Assembly: GCF_024756275.1 (NCBI RefSeq)
Contig: NZ_JANUGQ010000014.1
Coordinates: 124,001 to 188,000, forward strand
Reading direction: 5' to 3'
Length of the DNA: 64,000 bases
From: Streptomyces pyxinae
GTDB taxonomy: Bacteria > Actinomycetota > Actinomycetes > Streptomycetales > Streptomycetaceae
Positions 50,093 through 58,149 of this stretch are shown in pieces. Under the pieces are notes generated by a model. The model had not been told where the DNA came from. It worked only from the letters and a program-made list of their open reading frames with translations, and did no database searches. How positions within the stretch are numbered: position 1 is the first letter of the stretch; each line of letters starts with the position of its first letter. The position numbers were made by a program, and so were the translations under genes.

Positions 50093-52050
50093 TGTCCCTG
50101 CCCTCCCCCAATCTCGACGACCGCCGCTTCCAGCAGTTCGTCGACGACGCCAAGCGCTACATCCAGCAGCGCGCCCCCGAGTGGACCGACCACAATGTCT
50201 CCGACCCCGGCGTCACCCTGGTGGAGACGGTCGCGCACATGGCGGACCAGATCGTCTACCGCCTCAACCGGGTTCCGGAGAAGAACCACCTCGCCTTCCT
50301 CGATCTCGCCGGGATCACCCTCTTCCCGCCGTCGGCCGCCCGCACCGAGGTCACCTTCTGGCTGTCCGCGCCGCAGGAGGAGCCGGTGGCGGTGCCGGTC
50401 GGCACCGAGGTCGCCACCCTGCGCACCGAGCGCGACGAGGCGGTCGTCTTCGCCACCGAGCGCGAACTGACCGTGGTCCCGTGCTCGCTGAGCCGTCTGG
50501 TGGTCCAGCACCAGGGCGAGCCCGTCACCGACCGCACCACCGAACTGGCCGAGGGCCAGGACCTGTTCTGCTTCTCGGAGGCACCCAGGCCCGGTGACTG
50601 CATGCTGCTCGGCCTCTCCGCCGCCGCCCCGCACTGCGCGCTCGCGCTGGAACTCGACAGCCGCGTCGACGGTGTGGGCGTCGACCCCCGGCAGCCCCCG
50701 CTCGCCTGGGAGGCGTGGACCGAGGACGGCTGGCGGCCCTGTGAGGTCGACCGCGACGGCACCGGCGGTCTCAACCGCCCCGGTGACATCGTGCTGCACC
50801 TCCCCGGCGGCCATGTGCTGTCCCGCAACGGGGGTCAGGAGGCCGGGTGGCTGCGCTGCCGGGTCACCGAGCCGCTGCCGGGCCAGCCCTTCTACACCAC
50901 CTCCCCCACCATCCGGTCCGCCGAGGCCTACACCATCGGCGGCACCACCGGCGCCGTGCACGCCGAGACGGTGTACGACGAGGCCCTCGGGGAGTCCACC
51001 GGGCTGCCCGGCCAGCGGCTGCGCCTCGCCCACGCCCCGGTCGTCGCCGACGACCCGCCGCTGCTGCTCCAGACCGCCGGGCACGACGGCTGGCAGGACT
51101 GGCGGGTCGTCCCGCACTTCGCGGGCTCCCGCCCCGACGACCACCACATCACCCTGGACGCCACCACCGGGGAGATCGCCTTCGGCCCCGCCGTCCGCGA
51201 ACCCGACGGCAGCCTGCGCCAGTACGGCTCCGTCGCCCCCAAGGGCGCGGTCGTCCGGGCCCGCCGCTACCGCACCGGCGGGGGCCGGGCCGGCAATGTG
51301 GCGCGGGGCGCCGTGCAGGTGCTGCGCACCTCCATCCCGTACGTCTCCGAGGTCGTCAACCGCGAGGCCGCGCGCGGCGGTGTGGACGGCGAGACGGTGG
51401 AGGAGGCGAAGCTCCGGGCCCCCATCACCCTGCGCGCCCAGGAACGCGCCGTCACCCTGCGCGACTACGAGGAGCTCGCCCGCCGGGCCGCGCCGGAGAC
51501 CGCCCGGATCACCTGCCTGGAGGGCGAGGAGGGGGAGCACGGCGCCTACGCGGTCCGGGTGCTGGTCGTCCCGCAGGCCGTCGCCGACCCAGGCGGCCGG
51601 CTCCGCTTCGAACAGCTGGTGCCCGGTGACGCCCTGCTCGCCCGGATCACCCGCCATCTCGACGAGCGCCGGCTCATCGGCACCCGTCTCGCCGTCGGGC
51701 CGCCCTACTACCAGGGCGTCACCGTCGTCGCCACCGTGCACGCCTTCCGGGGCGTCGACACCGACCGGGTACGCCGCCGGGCCCACGACGCCCTCTACCG
51801 CCATCTGGACCCGCTGACCGGCGGCGCGGACGGGCGCGGCTGGCCGTTCGGGCGTCCGGTCCAGTCCGGTGAGGTCTTCGCCGTACTGCAGCGCGTCCCC
51901 GGCGTCGAGCTGGTCGACAAGGTGGTGCTGCACCCCGCCGACCCGCTCACCGGCAAGCGCGGCGACGCCACCGACCGCATCGATCTCGCGCCCCCGTCCC
52001 TCGTCTTCTCCTACGACCACCGGGTCCGGGTCATCGGGGACGGCGCATGA
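50092..52050 (+). CDS. CIS baseplate wedge protein, gpJ-like (Afp11/Pvc11)
   Basis: The 652-residue protein belongs to the baseplate J / gp6-like family (putative baseplate assembly protein). Recognisable parts are the start NLDDRRFQQFVDDAKRYIQQ, the region EWTDHNVSDPGVTLVETVAH, and the C-terminal segment with RAPITLRAQERAVTLRDYEE and QLVPGDALLARITRHLDERR. It forms the wedge ring around the spike. Length is normal to slightly short. It overlaps the next gene by ATGA. Confidence 0.95.
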   Translation: MSLPSPNLDDRRFQQFVDDAKRYIQQRAPEWTDHNVSDPGVTLVETVAHMADQIVYRLNRVPEKNHLAFLDLAGITLFPPSAARTEVTFWLSAPQEEPVAVPVGTEVATLRTERDEAVVFATERELTVVPCSLSRLVVQHQGEPVTDRTTELAEGQDLFCFSEAPRPGDCMLLGLSAAAPHCALALELDSRVDGVGVDPRQPPLAWEAWTEDGWRPCEVDRDGTGGLNRPGDIVLHLPGGHVLSRNGGQEAGWLRCRVTEPLPGQPFYTTSPTIRSAEAYTIGGTTGAVHAETVYDEALGESTGLPGQRLRLAHAPVVADDPPLLLQTAGHDGWQDWRVVPHFAGSRPDDHHITLDATTGEIAFGPAVREPDGSLRQYGSVAPKGAVVRARRYRTGGGRAGNVARGAVQVLRTSIPYVSEVVNREAARGGVDGETVEEAKLRAPITLRAQERAVTLRDYEELARRAAPETARITCLEGEEGEHGAYAVRVLVVPQAVADPGGRLRFEQLVPGDALLARITRHLDERRLIGTRLAVGPPYYQGVTVVATVHAFRGVDTDRVRRRAHDALYRHLDPLTGGADGRGWPFGRPVQSGEVFAVLQRVPGVELVDKVVLHPADPLTGKRGDATDRIDLAPPSLVFSYDHRVRVIGDGA

Positions 52051-52613
52051 CCGGCCACCGGGGCTCCATCGACGGTCTGGGCTCCTCCGCCCCCATCGGC
52101 GCCATGCTCCCCGCCGTCTACGCCGACGACGACCTCGCCCAGCGCTTCGTCGCCGGGCTGGACGAGGTGCTCGCCCCCATTCTCAATGTGCTCGACTGTC
52201 TCGACAGCTACTTCGATCCCGCCCTGACCCCGGCCGACTTCGCCCAGTGGCTCGGCACCTGGGTCGGCGCCGAGACCGACGGCACCGAACCCGAGCCCCG
52301 GCTGCGGGCCGCGGTGGCCGCCGCCGCCCGGCTGCACCGGGTGCGCGGCACCCGGCAGGGCCTCGCCGAGGCGGTACGGCTCGCGTTCGGCGTCACGCCC
52401 GAGATCAGCGAGAGCGGCGGCGCCGACTGGAACGCCCGCCCGCTCGGCCCGTTCCCCGGGGCCCCGCGCCCCCGCCTCCATGTCTCCCTGCGGCTGCCCG
52501 AGCCCGCTCCGGCGGACCTCCACCGCCTGGACGCCCTGGTCGCCTCCGCCCGCCCCGCCCATATGCCCTACACCGTCGAAGTGACCGCCGCCGAAAGGAC
52601 CCCGGAGCGATGA
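52047..52613 (+). CDS. CIS baseplate wedge protein, gpI-like (phage tail protein I family)
   Basis: The 188-residue protein has the P2 gpI/gp7-like core: SAPIGAMLPAVYADDDLAQR, then YFDPALTPADFAQWLGTWVG and RLHRVRGTRQGLAEAVRLAFGV. It pairs with the gpJ-like wedge. In Afp-type loci this corresponds to the Afp12 region, but Afp12 is much longer and usually followed by fibres; here it is short and no fibre gene follows. It overlaps the membrane protein gene by ATGA. Confidence 0.9.
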   Translation: MTGHRGSIDGLGSSAPIGAMLPAVYADDDLAQRFVAGLDEVLAPILNVLDCLDSYFDPALTPADFAQWLGTWVGAETDGTEPEPRLRAAVAAAARLHRVRGTRQGLAEAVRLAFGVTPEISESGGADWNARPLGPFPGAPRPRLHVSLRLPEPAPADLHRLDALVASARPAHMPYTVEVTAAERTPER

Positions 52614-54262
52614 CCAGCCAGAACTGCGCCGAGTGCGGAACCCGCGCGGAACCGGGCCAGTCCTTCTGCGACGCCTGCGGCGCCGTACTCGGCTGGGACC
52701 CGGCCGGCGCCCGCGCCCCGCGCCCCGCGGCCCCCGCCGGAAGCGCGGCCGGCCGGGACGCCGCCCGGGACACCCTCGACCGCCCCGGCTCCCCCGGCGG
52801 CGGCCCGGCCCCCGCCCCGCACGGGCGCCCCGCCCCGGCCACCGCCTCTGCCTCCGCCTCTGCCTCTGCCTCTGCCTCTGCCGGTGACCGGTACGGTGCC
52901 GATACGGCCGGTGACGGCCGGGCCGGTGGCGGTACCGGCCGGGCGGCCACCGGCACCGGGCCCGGCACCGCTGCCGGCTCGGGTTCCGGCGCCGGGTTCG
53001 GCTCAGGCGCGGGTTCCGGCGCGGGCTCCGGCCCGGGCGCGGGTTCCGGCGCCGGGTTCGGCTCGGGCTCCAGTTCCGGCGCGGGCTCCGGCTCGGGCGC
53101 GGGTTCCGGCTTCAGCGATCGTGCGGCGACCACCGGCGAGCCGTCGCGCCCGGACCACCCGGACTACCCGGACCGCCTGGACCACCCGGCCGCCCCGGAT
53201 CCGGCACGCCCGGCGGACCGGGCCGACACCAGGGGTACGGCAAGCGCCGACGACCGGGACACCGACGAGCTGCCGCGCACCCCCGGCGCCCCCGGCGCGG
53301 ACAGCGCCGCCCGCACCGTGCCGCTCCCGGCGACCGGCGGCGAGCCCGCCTCCCCGACGGCCGATGCCGACCGCGCCCGTTCCCTGCTGGTCCCGGTGGC
53401 CGACCCCGGGGTCCAGGGGCCGCCCCCGGCCGTCGCGCCGGTCCTGCCCGGCCGTCCCGACGCCGGACGGCCGCAGGTCCGGGCCCCCGGGCACCGGCCG
53501 GACACCGGGGACGGCCCGCCCTGCCGCTGGTGCGCCACCCCCAACCACCCCGACCGGCACTTCTGTGTGCGCTGTGCCATGCCGCTCGCCGAGGACCCGG
53601 CCGCGCGGCCCGCCGGCCGCCGTCCCTGGTGGCGCCGTCTCCTCGGCGGCCGGCACCGGGACGTCCCCTGGGCGGGTGACCGGCCCCCGCTGCGCCGTGC
53701 CTTCCACCGGGTCGGCACCTGGATCGGCGTGGCGGTCGCCCTGACCCTCGTCGTGCTCGCCGTCCGCTACGTACCCGACGGGATCCAGGCCACCCGCGAC
53801 CACTTCGCCAAACGCGCCCCGGTCGCCCCCGACGGCTCCCGGGCCTCCCGCTCGTTCCCCGGGCACAAGCCGTCGCTCGCCTTCGACACCCGGAGCAACA
53901 CCTGGTGGGGCCCGGGCGTCGCGCAGTCCGGCCAGGGCGAGTGGATCGAGGCGTCCTTCAGCGAGCCCACCCGTCTGCTGGACGTGATCATCACCCCGGG
54001 TGTCTCCGGCCGCCCCGACAAGCTGAGCCAATCGGCGCTGCCGCACCGCGTCAAGGCGACGATCACCACCAAGGACGGGAAGACCCAGACCCGTGACCTG
54101 GTGCTCGACCAGGGCGCAGGCGGCCAGCGCCGGCCCTTCGCCGTCGGCGAGGTCACCAGAGTCCGCTTCACCGTCGAATCGGCCTACGCGACCTCGGCCG
54201 ACAAACAGGTCGCCATCGCGGAGATCGAGTTCTTCGGCCCGTCCAGCGCCAACCGCGTCTGA
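52610..54262 (+). CDS. CIS-associated membrane protein with zinc ribbons and outward glycan-binding-like domain
   Basis: The 550-residue protein has a zinc ribbon at the N-terminus (CAECGTRAEPGQSFCDACG, Cys 6, 9, 20, 23), a long disordered Ser/Gly/Ala region (including SA and GSG repeats), a second ribbon near 304-321 (CRWCATPNHPDRHFCVRC), one membrane helix near 370-390 (WIGVAVALTLVVLAVRY) and a C-terminal discoidin-like beta-sandwich (FDTRSNTWWGPGV through VAIAEIEFFG). There is no signal peptide, so N-in/C-out. This matches my recollection of CisA, the membrane protein that lets Streptomyces CIS particles engage the cytoplasmic membrane. It is the last gene of the baseplate operon. Confidence 0.87.
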   Translation: MTSQNCAECGTRAEPGQSFCDACGAVLGWDPAGARAPRPAAPAGSAAGRDAARDTLDRPGSPGGGPAPAPHGRPAPATASASASASASASAGDRYGADTAGDGRAGGGTGRAATGTGPGTAAGSGSGAGFGSGAGSGAGSGPGAGSGAGFGSGSSSGAGSGSGAGSGFSDRAATTGEPSRPDHPDYPDRLDHPAAPDPARPADRADTRGTASADDRDTDELPRTPGAPGADSAARTVPLPATGGEPASPTADADRARSLLVPVADPGVQGPPPAVAPVLPGRPDAGRPQVRAPGHRPDTGDGPPCRWCATPNHPDRHFCVRCAMPLAEDPAARPAGRRPWWRRLLGGRHRDVPWAGDRPPLRRAFHRVGTWIGVAVALTLVVLAVRYVPDGIQATRDHFAKRAPVAPDGSRASRSFPGHKPSLAFDTRSNTWWGPGVAQSGQGEWIEASFSEPTRLLDVIITPGVSGRPDKLSQSALPHRVKATITTKDGKTQTRDLVLDQGAGGQRRPFAVGEVTRVRFTVESAYATSADKQVAIAEIEFFGPSSANRV

Positions 54263-54416
54263 CCCGCTCTCGCCCGCCCCGCCCGCGCCGCCGCCCGGCG
54301 GTCCGGACGGGGCCGGGCGGCGGAGTCCGCCGCCCCGCCGGGTCGCCGCCGGGCCGGGCGGCGGGCGCCCGGCGGTGACGGAGGCGCCGCGAGAGAAACG
54401 AGGGGCACCTGGGACA

Positions 54417-55229
54417 ATGGCGGACATGGACATCCGCCGCAGGAACAATGTCACGGTCACCGGCAACCCGCAGGGGCGGGCGGTGGTGCTGGCACACGGG
54501 TTCGGGTGCGACCAGAACATGTGGCGGCTGACGGTGCCCGCGCTGGCCGAGGACCACCGGGTGGTGCTGTTCGACTACGTCGGCTCGGGCGCCTCGGACC
54601 TGTCGGCGTTCCGCGAGGACCGCTACGCCTCCCTGGAGGGGTACGCGCGGGACGTGGTGGAGGTCTGCGAGGCGCTCGATCTGCGCGACGCGGTGTTCGT
54701 GGGGCACTCGGTCAGCGCCATGGTCGGAGTGCTCGCCGCCGCCGCGGCGCCGGAGCGCATCGGGGCGCTGGTGATGGTCGCCCCGTCGCCGCGGTACATC
54801 GACGACGAGGACTACCGGGGCGGGTTCAGCGCCGAGGACATCGACGAGCTGCTCGACTCCCTGGAGTCGAACTACCTGGGCTGGTCGGCGGCGATGGCGC
54901 CGATGATCATGGGAAACCCGGAGCGGCCCGAGCTGGGCGACGAGCTGACCCGCAGCTTCTGCGCGACCGACCCGGACATGGCACGCGTCTTCGCCCGGAC
55001 CACGTTCCTGTCGGACTCGCGCGACGATCTCAGGACGGTCGCCGTGCCGACGCTGGTGCTGGAGTGCGCCCAGGACCTCATCGCTCCCCGCGAGGTCGGC
55101 GCCTTCGTCCACCGGGCGATCCCCGGCTCGGAGCTGGTCACCCTCGACGCCACCGGGCACTGCCCGCAGCTGTCGGCGCCCGAGGCCACCAACGCGGCGA
55201 TCACCGGCTTCCTGGCCGGGTCGCGGTGA
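54417..55229 (+). CDS. rsbQ: RsbQ-like alpha/beta hydrolase
   Basis: The 270-residue protein closely resembles RsbQ: NPQGRAVVLAHGFGCDQNMW, the nucleophile elbow VGHSVSAMVG and the catalytic His in LDATGHCPQLSAP. In Bacillus, RsbQ binds or hydrolyses a small hydrophobic signal and activates the phosphatase RsbP in energy stress. The next gene is exactly such a PAS-PP2C phosphatase, overlapping by TGATG, which strengthens the call. ATG 54417 has GAGGGG 12 bases upstream; ATG 54426 is possible. It begins 154 bp after the last CIS gene. Confidence 0.88.
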   Translation: MADMDIRRRNNVTVTGNPQGRAVVLAHGFGCDQNMWRLTVPALAEDHRVVLFDYVGSGASDLSAFREDRYASLEGYARDVVEVCEALDLRDAVFVGHSVSAMVGVLAAAAAPERIGALVMVAPSPRYIDDEDYRGGFSAEDIDELLDSLESNYLGWSAAMAPMIMGNPERPELGDELTRSFCATDPDMARVFARTTFLSDSRDDLRTVAVPTLVLECAQDLIAPREVGAFVHRAIPGSELVTLDATGHCPQLSAPEATNAAITGFLAGSR

Positions 55230-56524
55230 TGTGCCGCACCGGGCACCGGCCCGACCCGCACGAACCGGAGCGCGGCGACACCTCCGACACGGCGTTCGCC
55301 GCGCTGCTGGAGGACAGCGCGGAGGAGCTGTACGAGAGCGCGCCCTGCGGGTACCTGTCGACGCTGATGGACGGCACCGTCGCGAAGGTCAACACCACGC
55401 TGCTGAACTGGCTGGGCCTTGAGCGGACGGCGGTGGTGGGCCGGAAGCGGTTCACCGATCTGCTGACCGTCGGCGGCAGGCTGTACCACGAGACGCACCT
55501 CTCGCCGCTGCTGCGGATGCACGGCGAGATCAACGGCATCGCCCTGGAGATCAGGCGGCCCGGCGGCGGGCGGATGCCGGTCCTGGTCTCCGGCGCGGTC
55601 AAGTACGGCAGCACCGGCGAGCCGCTGCTGACCCGCCTCACCGTCTTCGACGCCCGGGAGCGCCGCGCGTACGAGGAGGAGCTCCTGCGCAGCCGGAAGG
55701 CCGCCGAGGAGTCCGCCCGGCAGGCGCGGGCCGACCGCGCCCGGCTGCAGGACGCTCTCGCCGTGCTCCAGCAGTCGCTGCTGCCCGCCACCCTGCCGCC
55801 GGTCCCCGGGGTGGACACGGCCGCCCACTACCACACCGCCTCCCCCGACCGGCTCGGCGGCGACTTCTACGACGTCTTCCCCCTGGACGGCACCCGCTTC
55901 GCCTTCTTCCTCGGCGATGTGTGCGGCAAGGGCCCCCAGGCCGCCGCCCTCACCTCGCTGACCCGCTACACCCTGCGCGCCGCCGCCCTGCACGACCCGG
56001 ACCCCGTCTCGGCGCTGTCCACACTCAACACGGTGCTGCACGAGCGGTACACCGGCGGCGACCCCCGCTACTGCACCGCGATCTTCGGCGTCCTCGACCC
56101 CGACCCCGTCACCGGGCGGGTGGCCGTCCGCCTCGCCTCCGGCGGCCATCCCCCGGCGCTCGTCGTACGGGCCGACGGCCAGGCCGACTTCCTGGCCACC
56201 CCCGGCGGCCTGCTGGTCGGCGTGCTCCCCGACCCGCACTTCACCGCCGCCGCCACCACGCTCGGCCCCGGCGACAATCTGCTCCTCTACACCGACGGCC
56301 TCACCGAGGCACGTACCGGCGAGGACCGCACCGCCCTCTACGGAGACCAGGCCCTGCGCGACTTCTGCGCACACCGTGCCGGCGAGCCGGCCCCGGCCCT
56401 CGTCCTCGCGCTGACCGGCCTGCTGGACGAGCTCGGCGAGGGGCTGGACGACGACACCGCCCTGCTCGCCTTCGGCGTCCCCACCCGTCCCGCCCCCGGC
56501 CCGGCAACGAAGAACCCCTCATGA
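55229..56524 (+). CDS. RsbP-like PAS-PP2C serine phosphatase
   Basis: The 431-residue protein has an N-terminal PAS domain (about 20-140: LYESAPCGYLSTLMDGTVAK), a short coiled coil (YEEELLRSRKAAEESARQAR) and a C-terminal PP2C/SpoIIE phosphatase (190-420). Metal-binding Asp residues are visible in GGDFYDVFP, FLGDVCGKG and LYTDGLTEAR. It would dephosphorylate an STAS anti-anti-sigma factor, most simply the one encoded next (ATGA overlap). ATG 55229 overlaps the rsbQ stop; GTG 55226 is adjacent. Confidence 0.9.
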   Translation: MCRTGHRPDPHEPERGDTSDTAFAALLEDSAEELYESAPCGYLSTLMDGTVAKVNTTLLNWLGLERTAVVGRKRFTDLLTVGGRLYHETHLSPLLRMHGEINGIALEIRRPGGGRMPVLVSGAVKYGSTGEPLLTRLTVFDARERRAYEEELLRSRKAAEESARQARADRARLQDALAVLQQSLLPATLPPVPGVDTAAHYHTASPDRLGGDFYDVFPLDGTRFAFFLGDVCGKGPQAAALTSLTRYTLRAAALHDPDPVSALSTLNTVLHERYTGGDPRYCTAIFGVLDPDPVTGRVAVRLASGGHPPALVVRADGQADFLATPGGLLVGVLPDPHFTAAATTLGPGDNLLLYTDGLTEARTGEDRTALYGDQALRDFCAHRAGEPAPALVLALTGLLDELGEGLDDDTALLAFGVPTRPAPGPATKNPS

Positions 56525-56859
56525 GCCCGCTGAACTTCATCACCCGCACCGCCCCGACCGGTCCCGTCCTGGAGATCGCCGGCGATCTCGACTACGCCCA
56601 CGCCCCCCAGTTGCACGCCCAGCTGCCCGGCCTGGACCTCCGGCCGGGGCAGCGTCTGGTGATCGACCTCGCCGGTATGGAGTTCTGCGACTCCACCGGC
56701 ATCACCGCCCTGCTCGCCGCCCGCAACCACGCCCACGCCGCCCGGGCCGACATCGCCCTGGCCGCCGTACCCGCCCACACCCTGCGCGTCCTGCGCGTCG
56801 TCGGCCTGGACCAGGTCTTCGCCATCCACCCCGACAGCGGGGCCGCCACCCGCCCCTGA
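56521..56859 (+). CDS. STAS-domain anti-anti-sigma factor (RsbV-like)
   Basis: The 112-residue protein is a single STAS domain with the strand GPVLEIAGDLDYAHAPQL and the phosphorylation loop FCDSTGITALLAARN; Ser of DSTG is the residue controlled by kinase and PP2C. When dephosphorylated it would sequester an anti-sigma kinase and free a SigB-type sigma factor. Neither kinase nor sigma factor is in the window, so the target is encoded elsewhere. Confidence 0.92.
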   Translation: MSPLNFITRTAPTGPVLEIAGDLDYAHAPQLHAQLPGLDLRPGQRLVIDLAGMEFCDSTGITALLAARNHAHAARADIALAAVPAHTLRVLRVVGLDQVFAIHPDSGAATRP

Positions 56860-57020
56860 CCCGGCCTCACCCCGAGGCGGGAGGCGGTGCCTTCCCCCGG
56901 CCCGCACGTCTCCGTACCGTCAAGTTCGTCACAGGTCTGTAAGAACGGCACCTCGGCCTGCAAGATTCCGTCTCACCCGACGACCGAACGACGCAGCAGA
57001 GAACGAGGAGCCGAGCGGGC

Positions 57021-57845
57021 ATGGTGTGGAGCAAGGCAGGGGGAGCGTACAGCCGGGTACTGGCGGCCGTCACCGGAGCGGCCTTCCTGACGGCGGCGGC
57101 GACGGGATGCGGCACCCGGCCCGGGGACACCGGCCCGGCGCCGGCCGCGCCCGGCTCGCCCGGGAAGCCGTCCGCCCAGGCCGGGATACGCCCGATACCC
57201 GGCCAGACCTCCCGGCCGGACGCGAGCCTGCCCGCGCCGCTGGTCAGCATGGACCTCTCGCACGACTCGGACAAGGGCGCGCGGGGCGTGAACATCACCA
57301 TCGACGACGGTCCGGACCCGGTCTGGACCCCGCGAGTCCTGCGACTGCTCAAGGACAACGGGGTGAAGGCGACCTTCTGCATGGTCGGTCCCCAGGCCGA
57401 GGCCCACCCCGGCCTGGTCAAGGACGTCGTCGCCGCCGGGCACCTGCTGTGCGCCCACTCCCTCTCCCACGACACGGCGATGGACCACAAGTCGCGCGAC
57501 TACCAGGCCAAGGAGGTCCTGGAGAGCGCGCGCATGATCACCGAGGCCTCGGGGGGCGTCAAGCCGCTCTACTACCGCGCTCCCGGCGGCGCCTTCACCC
57601 CCTACAGCCGCCAGTTGGCCGCCGCCCACGGGATGCGCCCCCTGGGCTGGAACGTGGACTCCAAGGACTTCAAGCGGCCCGGCTCGGCCGCCATCGTACG
57701 GACCGTCAAGAACGAGCTGTCCAACGGCCCGACCGTCCTCTTCCACGACGCCGGCGGCGACCGGAGCCAGACCGTGGCGGCCCTGCGCGAGATCCTGCCG
57801 TGGCTCAAGCACCAGGGCCGCGAATTCGGCTTTCCGGAACGCTGA
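57021..57845 (+). CDS. Polysaccharide deacetylase (NodB-type) lipoprotein
   Basis: The 274-residue protein has a lipoprotein signal (lipobox ending TAAATGC, Cys near 30), a Pro-rich linker and a NodB domain. Motif 1 is ITIDDGPDPVW, motif 2 HSLSHDT with both metal histidines, motif 3 YYRAPGGAF, motif 4 GWNVDSKDF and motif 5 TVLFHDAGG. It would N-deacetylate peptidoglycan or chitin-like polymers outside the membrane. GAGGAG lies upstream of ATG 57021. The context offers no partner genes. Confidence 0.92.
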   Translation: MVWSKAGGAYSRVLAAVTGAAFLTAAATGCGTRPGDTGPAPAAPGSPGKPSAQAGIRPIPGQTSRPDASLPAPLVSMDLSHDSDKGARGVNITIDDGPDPVWTPRVLRLLKDNGVKATFCMVGPQAEAHPGLVKDVVAAGHLLCAHSLSHDTAMDHKSRDYQAKEVLESARMITEASGGVKPLYYRAPGGAFTPYSRQLAAAHGMRPLGWNVDSKDFKRPGSAAIVRTVKNELSNGPTVLFHDAGGDRSQTVAALREILPWLKHQGREFGFPER

Positions 57846-57931
57846 CCCGGCCGGCCCGGCGACCGCCCGCCCGCCGCCGGGCCGCTGTCCGCGTCTCAGC
57901 GGGCCTCCGGCAGCGGGACGCTGGCATGTGC

Positions 57932-57958
57932 GGCCCCGCCCGCGAGGCGGGTGGGGCC
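57932..57958. terminator. Bidirectional hairpin between convergent genes
   Basis: GGCCCCGCCCG pairs with CGGGTGGGGCC (one G-T pair) around a 5-base loop. It lies between the deacetylase stop (57845) and the stop of the small minus-strand gene (57977). Confidence 0.7.
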
Positions 57959-57976
57959 CAGGGACGTGCCGAGTGC

Positions 57977-58084
57977 CTATCGACGCCTGCGGCGGCGCAA
58001 GAAGTCGCGGAAACTCTCCGAGGTGGCCCAGGAGTAGAACACCAGCGCGGCTACCGCGAGAATCACGATGATCGTTGGTACCAC
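57977..58084 (-). CDS. 35-residue membrane peptide downstream of the RHS gene
   Basis: GTG 58084, with AAGGGGG six bases upstream, encodes a single hydrophobic helix (VVPTIIVILAVAALVFYSW) followed by a strongly basic tail (FRDFLRRRRRR) and TAG. The ideal ribosome binding site, one-helix positive-inside layout and location just after a secreted RHS gene on the same strand suggest a real small protein. It could be an immunity or regulatory peptide for the RHS product, or an independent small membrane protein of the type frequent in Streptomyces. Confidence 0.6.
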   Translation of the reverse strand: MVPTIIVILAVAALVFYSWATSESFRDFLRRRRRR

Positions 58085-58102
58085 GGTGGGCCCCCTTCCG
58101 AG

Positions 58103-58129
58103 GGGGCGCCCCCGCGGTGGGGGCGCCCC
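58103..58129 (-). terminator. Hairpin between RHS gene and small membrane peptide gene
   Basis: Perfect 11-bp arms (GGGGCGCCCCC, 58103-58113 and 58119-58129) around a 5-base loop lie 21 bases after the RHS stop. It would terminate or attenuate, limiting read-through into the 35-residue gene. Confidence 0.75.
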
Positions 58130-58149
58130 GGTCGCTTCTCATCGGTCGC

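Noticed and set aside
34848..54262. Prophage
   Set aside because: No integrase, capsid, terminase, portal or lysis genes are present. Cap, AAA+ ATPase, sheath and LysM order fits a contractile injection system instead.
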